Part shown: in pieces, positions 52,386 to 61,895 of the stretch | Layout of the letters: every line of letters starts with the position of its first letter | Position numbering within the stretch: position 1 is the first letter of the stretch | Assembly (NCBI RefSeq): GCF_037104765.1 | Contig: NZ_JBAWSY010000009.1 | Span: 66,267-130,266 of the forward strand | DNA: 64,000 nt | Direction of reading: 5' to 3' | Source of the DNA: Psychrobacillus mangrovi | Lineage (GTDB): Bacteria > Bacillota > Bacilli > Bacillales_A > Planococcaceae | Translations under genes and position numbers: made by a program | Notes under the pieces: generated by a model | What the model saw: the letters and a program-made list of their open reading frames with translations, nothing else | Database searches by the model: none | Told to the model about the DNA's origin: nothing

Positions 52386-53165
52386 ATGTCAACTTTAGTG
52401 ATTAAGGATTTACACGTTGCTATAGACGGTAAAGAGATATTAAAGGGTGTTAATTTAACAATTAATACAAACGAAATTCACGCAGTTATGGGTCCAAACG
52501 GAACTGGTAAATCTACTTTAGCATCTGCTATTATGGGTCACCCTAAATATGAAGTGACTTCAGGTTCAATTGAATTGGACGGGGAAAATGTTTTAGAAAT
52601 GGAAGTAGATGAACGCGCTCAAGCTGGTTTGTTTTTAGCTATGCAATATCCAAGTGAAATTACTGGTGTAACAAACGCAGACTTCTTACGTTCAGCTATT
52701 AATTCACGCCGAGAAGAAGGCGATGAAATTTCTTTAATGAAGTTCATCCGTGAATTGGACAGCAAAATGGAATTTTTAGAAATGGATTTAGACATGGCTC
52801 AACGTTATTTAAATGAAGGATTCTCAGGTGGAGAGAAAAAACGTAATGAGATTCTTCAATTAATGATGTTAAAACCAAAATTCGCTATCTTAGATGAGAT
52901 TGACTCAGGTTTAGATATCGATGCACTAAAAGTTGTTTCAAAAGGAATTAACGAAATGCGTGGAGAAGGTTTCGGAAGTCTAGTGATCACTCACTACCAA
53001 CGTCTTCTTAACTACATTACTCCTGACCATGTACACGTTATGATGCAAGGTCGCGTAGTGAAATCTGGTGGTCCTGAGCTTGCACAAAAACTAGAAGCAC
53101 AAGGATATGACTGGATTAAAGAAGAGTTAGGAATTGAAGACGAGACAGTTGGACAAGAAGCATAA
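52386..53165 (+). CDS. sufC: Fe-S cluster assembly ATPase SufC
   Basis: A 259-residue ABC-type ATPase. ATG 52386 follows GGAGG; the earlier in-frame start is rejected. Walker A GPNGTGKST, signature FSGGEKKRNE and Walker B FAILDEIDSGLD are intact. With SufB and SufD it forms the SufBC2D scaffold that builds Fe-S clusters in the cytosol. First gene of sufCDSUB, with the B. subtilis order. Confidence 0.97.
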   Translation: MSTLVIKDLHVAIDGKEILKGVNLTINTNEIHAVMGPNGTGKSTLASAIMGHPKYEVTSGSIELDGENVLEMEVDERAQAGLFLAMQYPSEITGVTNADFLRSAINSRREEGDEISLMKFIRELDSKMEFLEMDLDMAQRYLNEGFSGGEKKRNEILQLMMLKPKFAILDEIDSGLDIDALKVVSKGINEMRGEGFGSLVITHYQRLLNYITPDHVHVMMQGRVVKSGGPELAQKLEAQGYDWIKEELGIEDETVGQEA

Positions 53166-53183
53166 GAAAGGGGACGAATCAGC

Positions 53184-54491
53184 ATGACGGTTGAAACAAA
53201 ATTGGCATTAACCGAGCAGGATATCCGCTCCTTTTCAGAAAGTAAACAAGAACCAAGCTGGTTGACAGACCTTCGTCTACAAGCACTTGGTGAGCTTGAA
53301 TCACTTCCAATGCCAAAGCCAGATAAAACAAAAATCGATAATTGGAATTTCATTGAATTTCCTACACATACTGTAGAGAGCAGTGTTTTTACTTCTTTAG
53401 AAGAATTACCAGAAGAAGTAAAAGCACTTGTAAATGCAGAAGAACAAAAAAATATTTATATTCAACATAATAATACCCCTGCATTTGTTTCTTTATCGGA
53501 AGAACTAAAAGCAAAAGGTGTTATTTTAACAGATATTTTTACAGCAATCCGTGAAAATAGTGACCTAGTTCAAAAATATTTTATGACAGATGGCGTAAAA
53601 GTAAATGAGCATAAACTAACAGCTTTACATGCAGCACTTTTAAATGGTGGGGTATTTGTATACGTACCGAAAAATGTTGTAGTAGAAGAGCCAATCCAAG
53701 TAATTTATTTACACGACGACAATACAGCTTCACTTTTCAATCACACTTTACTAGTTGCAGATGAAAACAGTGTAGTTACGTATGTGGAAAACTATTTATC
53801 AACTGTTGAAGAAACAAACGGCTTAGCTAATATTGTTTCTGAAGTTATTGCGAAAGATAATGCAAAAGTAACTTTTGGAACTGTAGATGTACTTGCAGAA
53901 GGATTTACTACTTATGTAAACCGCCGCGGAGTAACAAACCGTGATGCAGTGCTTGAATGGGCACTTGGCATGATGAACGATAGCGATACGATTTCTGAAA
54001 ATGTAACTCATTTAGTTGGGGACAATTCACAAGGTCGTGTTAAAATGGTTGTTGTAGGTCGAGGGAAACAAAAACAAAACTTTACAACAAAAGTTATTCA
54101 TTGGGGAAAACATACAGATGGTCATATCCTGAAACACGGTGTAATGAAAGACGAGGCATCATCTATTTTTAATGGAATTGGGAAAATTGAATTTGGGGCT
54201 ACAAAATCAAATGCAGTACAAGAATCCCGTGTACTTATGTTAAGTGAAAAAGCACGTGGAGATGCTAACCCGATTTTACTGATTGATGAAGATGATGTAA
54301 CAGCAGGTCACGCAGCTTCTGTTGGCCGAGTAGACCCACTTCAGTTGTACTATTTAATGAGCCGTGGTATTTCAAAACACGAAGCAGAGCGTCTAGTTAT
54401 CCATGGATTCCTTGCTCCAGTAGTAAATGAATTACCTATCGAAGGCGTAAAGAAACAGCTGACGGAGGTTATTGAAAGGAAAGTTCGCTAA
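53184..54491 (+). CDS. sufD: Fe-S cluster assembly protein SufD
   Basis: A 435-residue beta-helix scaffold protein, partner of SufB and SufC. Visible are WNFIEFPTHTV, GVFVYVPKNVVVEEPIQV and the C-terminal GHAASVGRVDPLQLYYLMSRG, with the His used at the SufB-SufD interface. AAAGGGG precedes the ATG. The stop overlaps the sufS ATG by one base. Confidence 0.96.
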   Translation: MTVETKLALTEQDIRSFSESKQEPSWLTDLRLQALGELESLPMPKPDKTKIDNWNFIEFPTHTVESSVFTSLEELPEEVKALVNAEEQKNIYIQHNNTPAFVSLSEELKAKGVILTDIFTAIRENSDLVQKYFMTDGVKVNEHKLTALHAALLNGGVFVYVPKNVVVEEPIQVIYLHDDNTASLFNHTLLVADENSVVTYVENYLSTVEETNGLANIVSEVIAKDNAKVTFGTVDVLAEGFTTYVNRRGVTNRDAVLEWALGMMNDSDTISENVTHLVGDNSQGRVKMVVVGRGKQKQNFTTKVIHWGKHTDGHILKHGVMKDEASSIFNGIGKIEFGATKSNAVQESRVLMLSEKARGDANPILLIDEDDVTAGHAASVGRVDPLQLYYLMSRGISKHEAERLVIHGFLAPVVNELPIEGVKKQLTEVIERKVR

Positions 54492-55720
54492 TGCTCAGCA
54501 AAGAGATTCGAAGCTATTTTCCAATATTAAATCAAGAAATCAATGGTCATCCACTTGTCTATTTAGATAGTGGTGCTACTTCTCAAAAGCCGGTTCAAGT
54601 AATCGATGCAATTAAAAAGTATTATGAATTTGAAAACTCTAATGTTCACCGAGGTGTTCATACATTAGGAAATCGTGCGACAGAAAGTTACGAAGGTGCA
54701 CGAGAAAAGGTTCGAAAATTCATTAATGCTAAATCGACAAAAGAAATAATATTTACTCGTGGTACAACAACATCTATCAATACAGTTGCAAGAAGCTATG
54801 GCTTAGCAAATGTAAAAGAAGGCGATGAAATTGTTATCACGCATATGGAACACCATTCTAATATCATTCCGTGGCAACAACTTGCGAAAGATACAGGTGC
54901 AATATTAAAATATATCGATTTAGAAGCAGATGGAACATTATCATTAGAAAAAGTTCGTGCTACTATCACAGATAAAACGAAAATTGTATCCATTGTATAC
55001 GTTTCAAACGTATTAGGTACAATGAATCCAATTAAAGAAATTACAGAAATTGCGCATGAGCATGGTGCTATAATGGTAGTGGACGGAGCTCAGGCTGCCC
55101 CACACTTAAAGCTAGATGTTCAAAATTTGGATTGTGATTTTCTTGCTTTTTCAGGTCACAAAATGTGTGGTCCAACTGGTATTGGCGTACTTTATGGTAA
55201 ACAAGAATTGCTTGAAAACATGGAGCCAATCGAGTTTGGTGGAGAAATGATTGACTTTGTAGGCTTATACGAGTCTACTTGGAAAGAGCTTCCTTGGAAA
55301 TTTGAAGGAGGAACACCAATCATTGCTGGTGCAATAGGTTTAGCTGCTGCGATTGATTTCCTTGAAGAAATCGGGCTAGATGAGATTGAAAAACACGAGC
55401 ATGAGCTTGCTGCTTACGCCATGGATAAAATGCTAACAATAGAAGGCTTGACTATTTATGGACCAAGTGATCCGTCTAAGCGAGCTGGAATTGTAACATT
55501 CAACTTAGATGATGTGCATCCACATGATGTTGCAACCGTACTTGATATGAGCGGTATTGCTGTTCGTGCAGGTCATCATTGTGCACAACCGTTGATGAAA
55601 TGGTTACAATGTACGGCTACTGCAAGAGCAAGTTTTTATCTTTATAACACAGAAGAGGATATTGACCGTTTAGTTGCTGGATTGCGCACTGCAAAGGAGT
55701 ATTTTAACGATGTCTTCTAA
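54491..55720 (+). CDS. sufS: Cysteine desulfurase SufS
   Basis: A 409-residue PLP enzyme that takes sulfur from cysteine. The PLP Lys is in AFSGHKMCGPTGIG and the persulfide Cys in VRAGHHCAQPLM (about residue 363). It passes sulfur to SufU, whose gene starts inside its last codons. The TAATG junction with sufD implies coupling. Confidence 0.97.
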   Translation: MLSKEIRSYFPILNQEINGHPLVYLDSGATSQKPVQVIDAIKKYYEFENSNVHRGVHTLGNRATESYEGAREKVRKFINAKSTKEIIFTRGTTTSINTVARSYGLANVKEGDEIVITHMEHHSNIIPWQQLAKDTGAILKYIDLEADGTLSLEKVRATITDKTKIVSIVYVSNVLGTMNPIKEITEIAHEHGAIMVVDGAQAAPHLKLDVQNLDCDFLAFSGHKMCGPTGIGVLYGKQELLENMEPIEFGGEMIDFVGLYESTWKELPWKFEGGTPIIAGAIGLAAAIDFLEEIGLDEIEKHEHELAAYAMDKMLTIEGLTIYGPSDPSKRAGIVTFNLDDVHPHDVATVLDMSGIAVRAGHHCAQPLMKWLQCTATARASFYLYNTEEDIDRLVAGLRTAKEYFNDVF

Positions 55721-56144
55721 TAATTTAGATCAATTATATCGTCGAGTAATAATGGACCATTATAAAAATCCTCGTAACAAAGGAAGTATCGAGGAAGGTG
55801 CTCTAACAATTGACATGAATAACCCAACTTGTGGAGATCGCATTCATTTAACACTTCAAGTGGAAGATGGAGTTATCCAAAACGCAAAGTTTGATGGGGA
55901 AGGTTGTTCTATTTCAATGGCATCTGCTTCCATGATGACCCAAGCAGTAAAAGGGAAAAAAGTGGATGAAGCTTTAAAACTTTCCACTACTTTTTCAGAG
56001 ATGATGCTAGGAAAAGACTATGATGATTCCATTGACTTGGAGGATATCGAAGCATTACATGGAGTATCTAAGTTTCCTGCACGTATTAAATGTGCAACAC
56101 TTGCTTGGAAGGCTATGGAAAAAGGCGTTTCAGAAGAAAAATAA
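55710..56144 (+). CDS. sufU: Zinc-dependent sulfurtransferase SufU
   Basis: A 144-residue IscU-like protein that in Bacillus acts as a sulfur carrier for SufS. Zn ligands are Cys in NPTCGDR, GEGCSIS and RIKCATLAW. ATG 55710 follows AAAGGAG and overlaps the sufS end by 11 bases. The extra 18-21 residues before the last Cys, compared with IscU, are typical of SufU. Confidence 0.95.
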   Translation: MSSNNLDQLYRRVIMDHYKNPRNKGSIEEGALTIDMNNPTCGDRIHLTLQVEDGVIQNAKFDGEGCSISMASASMMTQAVKGKKVDEALKLSTTFSEMMLGKDYDDSIDLEDIEALHGVSKFPARIKCATLAWKAMEKGVSEEK

Positions 56145-56168
56145 TAATTGGAGAACGGAGGAAATACG

Positions 56169-57566
56169 ATGGCAAAACAAATGCCTGAAATTGGTGATTA
56201 CAAATATGGTTTCCACGATAAAGACGTATCCATTTTCCGTTCAAAACGTGGTTTAACCAAGGATATTGTAATAGAAATATCTAATATGAAAAATGAACCA
56301 CAATGGATGTTAGATTATCGTTTGAAAGCGTTAGAAATCTTTTATTCTAAACCAATGCCTCAATGGGGTGGAGATTTAGGATCTTTAAACTTCGATGAAA
56401 TTACTTACTATGTAAAACCATCCGAAGCAACTCAAAAATCATGGGATGAAGTACCAGAGGAAATCAAAGCAACATTTGATAAACTTGGTATTCCAGAAGC
56501 TGAACAAAAGTACCTTGCAGGTGTTTCTGCACAGTATGAATCAGAAGTTGTTTACCATAACATGAAGGAAGAGCTTGAAGACTTAGGAATCGTATTTAAG
56601 GATACTGATTCTGCTCTTCGTGAAAATGAAGACATCTTTAAAAAATATTGGGGAACTGTAATTCCTTCAACAGACAACAAATTTTCTGCACTTAACTCTG
56701 CAGTTTGGTCAGGTGGATCATTTATTTATGTACCACCAGGCGTAAAAGTGGATACACCACTTCAAGCATACTTCCGTATTAACTCTGAGAATATGGGTCA
56801 ATTCGAGCGTACGCTTATCATTGTAGATGAAGGTGCTTCTGTACACTATGTAGAAGGATGTACAGCTCCTGTATATACAACAAACTCGCTTCATAGTGCA
56901 GTTGTTGAGATCATCATCAAAAAAGATGCTTATTGCCGTTACACAACAATCCAAAACTGGGCAAACAACGTTTATAACTTAGTTACGAAACGTGCAGTTT
57001 GTGAAGCTAACGCTACAATGGAATGGATTGATGGAAATATTGGTTCTAAGTTAACAATGAAATACCCAGCTGTTATCCTAAAAGGAGAAGGCGCACGTGG
57101 TTTGACTCTTTCTATTGCAATTGCTGGTAAAGGTCAACACCAAGACGCTGGTGCTAAAATGCTACACTTGGCTCCGAATACTTCTTCTACAATTGTTTCT
57201 AAATCTATTTCGAAACAAGGTGGGAAAGTAACTTACCGCGGACAAGTTCATTTTGGTCGTAAAGCAACTGGTGCTCGTTCTAACATTGAATGTGATACGT
57301 TGATTATGGATAATCAATCCACTTCAGATACAATTCCATACAATGAAATCCTGAATGATAATATCTCTCTTGAACATGAAGCAAAAGTTTCTAAAGTTTC
57401 AGAGGAGCAATTGTTCTACTTGATGAGCCGTGGGCTAAGTGAAGAAGAAGCAACAGAAATGATCGTAATGGGCTTCATCGAACCATTTACAAAAGAACTT
57501 CCAATGGAATACGCGGTTGAGATGAACCGTTTAATTAAGTTCGAAATGGAAGGTTCTATCGGTTAA
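56169..57566 (+). CDS. sufB: Fe-S cluster assembly protein SufB
   Basis: A 465-residue scaffold subunit, the site of nascent cluster assembly. ATG 56169 follows CGGAGG. Conserved parts are SGGSFIYVPPGVKVDTPLQA, EGCTAPVYTT and RSNIECDTLIMD, the last with the essential Cys. Length equals that of B. subtilis SufB. It ends the operon before a terminator. Confidence 0.97.
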   Translation: MAKQMPEIGDYKYGFHDKDVSIFRSKRGLTKDIVIEISNMKNEPQWMLDYRLKALEIFYSKPMPQWGGDLGSLNFDEITYYVKPSEATQKSWDEVPEEIKATFDKLGIPEAEQKYLAGVSAQYESEVVYHNMKEELEDLGIVFKDTDSALRENEDIFKKYWGTVIPSTDNKFSALNSAVWSGGSFIYVPPGVKVDTPLQAYFRINSENMGQFERTLIIVDEGASVHYVEGCTAPVYTTNSLHSAVVEIIIKKDAYCRYTTIQNWANNVYNLVTKRAVCEANATMEWIDGNIGSKLTMKYPAVILKGEGARGLTLSIAIAGKGQHQDAGAKMLHLAPNTSSTIVSKSISKQGGKVTYRGQVHFGRKATGARSNIECDTLIMDNQSTSDTIPYNEILNDNISLEHEAKVSKVSEEQLFYLMSRGLSEEEATEMIVMGFIEPFTKELPMEYAVEMNRLIKFEMEGSIG

Positions 57567-57581
57567 TACCAAAATTTTTAT

Positions 57582-57628
57582 AAAGCAGCAAGGTTGAGTA
57601 AAATTAACCTCTGCTGCTTTTTTTATTT
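57582..57628 (+). terminator. Terminator of the suf operon
   Basis: Stem AAAGCAGCAAGGTT / AACCTCTGCTGCTTT with a 10-base loop and T7. Confidence 0.9.
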
Positions 57629-57675
57629 TAGCTCAAAGATGTAGTTAGTGATATGATAAATAGTGGGGTGAACAC

Positions 57676-58527
57676 ATGATAAAAATTGGTTTGACAGGCT
57701 GGGGAGATCATACAGATTTATATGTTTCTTCTCCGAAAGAAAAATTACAAGATTATAGTGCCCATTTTCCAGTAGTAGAACTTGATACAGCTTTTTATGC
57801 AATACCTACCAAAAGGAATGTTGAAAAGTGGATAAGGGAAACTCCTAATAACTTTCAATTTATTGTTAAGGCGTATCAAGGTATTACAGGCCATCTAAGA
57901 GGGGAATCTCCTTTTGATTCACTCGAAGAAATGTTTGCCCGTTACCGAGAATCCATTCAACCTTTTAAGGAATGTGGAAAGCTATCCATGGTATTAGTTC
58001 AATTTCCTCCTTGGTTTCAATGTAAAAAAGAAAATGTTGACTATTTATATAAAGTGAGAACAGAGTTAAAAGATTTTGAAGTTGCAATCGAATTCCGTCA
58101 CCAATCGTGGTACGCACCTACGTTTAAAGAACCTACTATTCAGTTTCTACAAGATAACCATTTTCACCATACTGTCTGTGATGAGCCTCAAGTGGGGGAA
58201 GGGTGTGTCCCTTTGATCCCTGTTTCCACTTCAAACAGAGTACTTGTGAGACTGCATGGAAGAAATACATATGGCTGGATAAATCCAGGGGATAGTGAAA
58301 AATGGCGAGAGGTACGTTATTTATATGATTATAATTACGAAGAACTTTTTGACATTCAAAAGATTTGCGAGGAATTACATACTAACGCAAAAGAAGTAGT
58401 GGTATTATTTAATAATAATTCTGGTGGGCATGCAGCAAAAAATGCAAAAACCTTTCAACAGATGCTAGGAATAGAATTTGAAGGTTTGGCTCCCAAACAG
58501 TTAGATTTATTTGACGGAGGGATATAA
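57676..58527 (+). CDS. yunF: DUF72 family protein YunF
   Basis: A 283-residue TIM-barrel-like DUF72 protein: IGLTGWGDHTDLY start, VVELDTAFYAIP, VVLFNNNSGGHAAKNA, and AIEFRHQSWY in the middle. The biochemical role is not established. Start ATG 57676 after GTGGGGTG. The stop shares a base with the ATG of yunE. Confidence 0.93.
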   Translation: MIKIGLTGWGDHTDLYVSSPKEKLQDYSAHFPVVELDTAFYAIPTKRNVEKWIRETPNNFQFIVKAYQGITGHLRGESPFDSLEEMFARYRESIQPFKECGKLSMVLVQFPPWFQCKKENVDYLYKVRTELKDFEVAIEFRHQSWYAPTFKEPTIQFLQDNHFHHTVCDEPQVGEGCVPLIPVSTSNRVLVRLHGRNTYGWINPGDSEKWREVRYLYDYNYEELFDIQKICEELHTNAKEVVVLFNNNSGGHAAKNAKTFQQMLGIEFEGLAPKQLDLFDGGI

Positions 58528-59345
58528 TGGAGTGGATTTTACTAGTTTTAGCTGGTCTTTTCTCTGGTATAGTTGGAGCTTTAGTAGGTTTAGGTGGCGG
58601 AGTAATTTTAGTGCCAGCTGTATTATTTTTTGGAACTACCCTTGCGCTAATACCTAATATTACACCTCAAAGTGTGGTAGGACTATCTGTAATTATGATG
58701 ATTTTCACAGGTCTTTCATCCACACTTTCCTATATGAAAACAAAGACAGTTGATTTTAAAAGTGGGTTTATATTTTTTATAGGGAGTATACCAGGAACGA
58801 TACTTGGAGCATGGGTGAACAAGGGATTAGATTTACCATCCTTTAATCTATATTTTGGCATATTACTTATTATTCTATCGACACTTCTGCTTGTACGGGA
58901 TCGTTTAAAACCAGTAAAGTGGTTTGTAGAAAATGGACAGAAAAAAACATTTACAGATGATAAAAATACATATGTTTATGGATATCCAATCTGGTTTGCA
59001 ATACTATTAACATTTGGGGTAGGATTCGCCTCAGGTTTATTTGGAATTGGTGGTGGATCGATTATTGTTCCTGCTATGATTCTATTGTTTTTATTTCCAC
59101 CACATGTGGCTGTGGGTACATCAATGTTTATGGTATTTTTATCTTCTATCATTAACTCGATTACACATATTTCATTGGGGAATGTGCCGTGGCTTTATAC
59201 GATACCGGTCATTCCAGCTGCTTATATTGGTGCGAAACTAGGTGCAAGCTTAAATAAAAAACTTAATTCGGAGACACTTGTCGTCGCCCTTCGAATTATC
59301 TTGTTATTATTAGGAGTTCGATCCATTATAGCTGGTCTTATGTAA
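58527..59345 (+). CDS. yunE: TauE/SafE (TSUP) family membrane exporter YunE
   Basis: A 272-residue membrane protein with about eight helices in two similar halves: SGIVGALVGLGGGVILVPA and ASGLFGIGGGSIIVPA are the twin signatures. The family moves sulfite, sulfonates or other anions; the substrate here is unknown. It is coupled to yunF and followed by yunD. Confidence 0.93.
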   Translation: MEWILLVLAGLFSGIVGALVGLGGGVILVPAVLFFGTTLALIPNITPQSVVGLSVIMMIFTGLSSTLSYMKTKTVDFKSGFIFFIGSIPGTILGAWVNKGLDLPSFNLYFGILLIILSTLLLVRDRLKPVKWFVENGQKKTFTDDKNTYVYGYPIWFAILLTFGVGFASGLFGIGGGSIIVPAMILLFLFPPHVAVGTSMFMVFLSSIINSITHISLGNVPWLYTIPVIPAAYIGAKLGASLNKKLNSETLVVALRIILLLLGVRSIIAGLM

Positions 59346-59363
59346 ATTTAAAAAGGTGGGTTT

Positions 59364-60728
59364 ATGTTGAGAGAAACAATTCATATTTATCATACAAATG
59401 ATTTGCATAGTCATTTAGAAAACTGGCCGACTATACATCAGTTTCTCTCCGCTAGACAAAAGATGCATGAAGGACATGATTCTTATCTCATTTTAGATAT
59501 TGGTGATCATATTGATCGTTCCAATATCTTTACTGAAGGTACACTTGGGAAAGGAAATGTAGAGTTATTAAATGAGGCTGGTTATGATTATGTCACCATC
59601 GGAAATAATGAAGGCATCACATTAAGTCATGAGGAACTAGACGAAATGTATACAGATGCAAATTTTGATGTAGTTGTCTCGAACTTTACAGATAAAAATG
59701 GCATCATACCATCATGGATACTCCCATATAAAATACACAAAACTTCTTCTGGAATTCGGATTGGATTGGTAGCTGCTACCGCAGACTTTGGAATTTATTA
59801 TGAAAAATTGGGCTGGCATATTCAACAGCCAATCAATCGCTTAAAAGAAGTATGTGAAGAAATAAGAGATAAAGTAGATATTATTCTTTGTATGTCGCAC
59901 CTTGGAATATCTCAGGACGAAATAATTACAGAGCAAATACCGCAAATAGATGTTATTTTTGGCTCTCATACACACCATTTTTTTGATGAAGGGAAAGTGC
60001 TGAATGGTACGTTGCAAGCCGCAGCTGGAAAATATGGAGCCTATGTAGGGAAAGTTACAATAGAATTTGACCATAGCGTTAGGGAAATTACTTCTAAACA
60101 AGCTGTTCTTTATCCAATAGAATCACTGGAAATTCCCCAAAATAATGCAGAACAATTAGCATTTTGGCAGCAAATCGGAAAGACTAAGCTAGATTACCCA
60201 CTTTTTATTAATCAAACATTTTTGAAGAGAGATTGGTTCGAACCATCGAGTATGTCCGGTTTCTTTGGTGAGGCATTGCTTGCTTTTACAGGAGCAGATT
60301 GTGCCATGTATCCAGCTGGTATTTTCTTAACTGATTTACAAGAAGGAATCATTACGGCAGGTGATTTGCATAGACTATTACCTCATCCAATCAATCCGTG
60401 TGTAATCAGCTTAACAGGAGCAGAATTATTGGAAGCGGTGGAGCTTTCTAAAAACGAAAAATGGCCACTTCTAGAAGTAAAAGGCTTAGGATTCAGAGGG
60501 AAATATTTGGGCGCTATGCAATTTCAGCAACTTTTCGAGGATGTAGAAGGGGATGTATACGTAAAAGGAGAACTTGTTCAGCTAGAAAAAATTTATCATC
60601 TTGCTACGCTCGATATGTTTACGTTTGGCTATTTCTTTCCCTCTTTTAAATTTGCGAAGAAGCAGTACTTTATGCCCGAATTTATACGAGATGTTTTAAA
60701 GTGGTACGGACAAAGACAGGAAAAATAG
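59364..60728 (+). CDS. yunD: Metallophosphatase/5'-nucleotidase-like protein YunD
   Basis: A 454-residue protein with an N-terminal calcineurin-like phosphoesterase domain: YHTNDLHSHLEN, LDIGDHIDRSN, IGNNEGI, MSHLG and FGSHTHHF supply the two-metal site. The C-terminal half is a 5'-nucleotidase-type domain. No signal peptide, so it acts inside the cell. AAGGTGGG precedes the ATG. Confidence 0.93.
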   Translation: MLRETIHIYHTNDLHSHLENWPTIHQFLSARQKMHEGHDSYLILDIGDHIDRSNIFTEGTLGKGNVELLNEAGYDYVTIGNNEGITLSHEELDEMYTDANFDVVVSNFTDKNGIIPSWILPYKIHKTSSGIRIGLVAATADFGIYYEKLGWHIQQPINRLKEVCEEIRDKVDIILCMSHLGISQDEIITEQIPQIDVIFGSHTHHFFDEGKVLNGTLQAAAGKYGAYVGKVTIEFDHSVREITSKQAVLYPIESLEIPQNNAEQLAFWQQIGKTKLDYPLFINQTFLKRDWFEPSSMSGFFGEALLAFTGADCAMYPAGIFLTDLQEGIITAGDLHRLLPHPINPCVISLTGAELLEAVELSKNEKWPLLEVKGLGFRGKYLGAMQFQQLFEDVEGDVYVKGELVQLEKIYHLATLDMFTFGYFFPSFKFAKKQYFMPEFIRDVLKWYGQRQEK

Positions 60729-60776
60729 TCATTTAAAATCCTTCGGTTACATATAGATAACTAGGGGGATTTTTTT

Positions 60777-61556
60777 TTGTTGTTCTATCGTAAGAAGAAA
60801 AGAATCAAGTTTTTAAATATGCAGCGTAAATTAGCCATTTTTTTAGCTTGCTTTATCCTTTCTGTAGCGGGTTTGTTTTATTGGATCAATGCTCGCTTGA
60901 CACCAACTTATCTGCAATATGCAGAGGTTCAGACGAATAAAATTGCCTCAATGGTTATAAGTAAAGCAATCAATACAAGAATTGCTAATGTGTTAGATGT
61001 AAATGACATTATTGAGCATGTTCCATCTGAAAGTGCAAATAATATGGTGACTACAAAATTTAACACGGAAATCATTAACCGAGTATTGTCTGATACGCAA
61101 AGTTTAGTACAATCCCATTTAGAACAAGCGGAAAAGGGTAATCTTTCAAGCTTACCTTATTTAGATGATATTGAGTACGATAAACAAACAATGGAAGATC
61201 AAGGTGGCGTCGTGTTTTTTGTTCCGATGGGGCAGGCAGCCAATATACCGTTAATCGGAAATTTAGGGCCAAAAATTCCCATTAGATTTCATGTGATTGG
61301 AAACGTTCAATCTACCGTCGTACAAAGTATAGATGAGTTTGGAATAAATAATGCCTTTGTAGATATAAGTATCTTATTGAAGGTAAATGTTCAAATTATT
61401 GTTCCGCTTGCAAGTAAAATGAGTACCGTCGAGCAAAAGATTCCGGTCGCAATGGGTTTAATACAAGGTCAAGTTCCTCAAATTTATACAAAAGGTGATG
61501 GTGGTAGTGCACCTTCTGTAGAAGTACCAATTAATCCAACACCAGTACCAAAATAA
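60777..61556 (+). CDS. yunB: Sporulation protein YunB
   Basis: A 259-residue protein with a basic N-terminus, one membrane helix (about 19-37) and an outer domain (NARLTPTYLQYAEVQTNKIASM, MVTTKFNTEIINRV). In B. subtilis yunB is a sigma-E gene needed for normal spore formation. TTG 60777 follows CTAGGGGG. A Pro-rich end (NPTPVPK) closes the protein. Confidence 0.92.
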   Translation: MLFYRKKKRIKFLNMQRKLAIFLACFILSVAGLFYWINARLTPTYLQYAEVQTNKIASMVISKAINTRIANVLDVNDIIEHVPSESANNMVTTKFNTEIINRVLSDTQSLVQSHLEQAEKGNLSSLPYLDDIEYDKQTMEDQGGVVFFVPMGQAANIPLIGNLGPKIPIRFHVIGNVQSTVVQSIDEFGINNAFVDISILLKVNVQIIVPLASKMSTVEQKIPVAMGLIQGQVPQIYTKGDGGSAPSVEVPINPTPVPK

Positions 61557-61573
61557 GAATGATTGCTTTAGGT

Positions 61574-61760
61574 TACATTTGATGTTAAAGTAATAGATGC
61601 AAAAAATGAATAGGTAGAGGCTGCATTGCTTAATAGTACTATGAGTGAGGATGACAACGAAGATCTTTTAGGAAAGGAAGCTTTGCCGAAACGAAATGTT
61701 TTTGTCATAAAACATAAAGTTGGGGTTATTTTGAAGAGGAATAACACTGTCATTTATATG
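61574..61760 (+). pseudogene. Possible gene relic of unknown family
   Basis: The plus frame from 61574 reads VTFDVKVIDAKNE, a TAG, then about 47 open codons (VEAALLNSTMSEDDNEDLL to RNNTVIYME) to a TGA. The composition looks protein-like, but there is no start or ribosome site and one internal stop. I do not recognise it. Confidence 0.35.
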
Positions 61761-61820
61761 GAATGATATAAATGGCGAGCTACAGAGTAAGGATTAAAGT
61801 GCATTCTTGAATTCTATAGT

Positions 61821-61855
61821 AGAGGCCAGCCAAAACATTTGGTTGGTCTTTTTGT
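61821..61855 (+). terminator. Terminator in the leader of the antiporter gene
   Basis: Stem AGGCCAGCCAAA / TTTGGTTGGTCT with G-T pairs, a three-base loop and TTTTTG. It is 41 bases upstream of the NhaC-like start, more than 200 bases beyond yunB. Confidence 0.75.
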
Positions 61856-61895
61856 TTACTGTTCTGTGCCTCCACCTAAGAAGGAGGAAATTATC

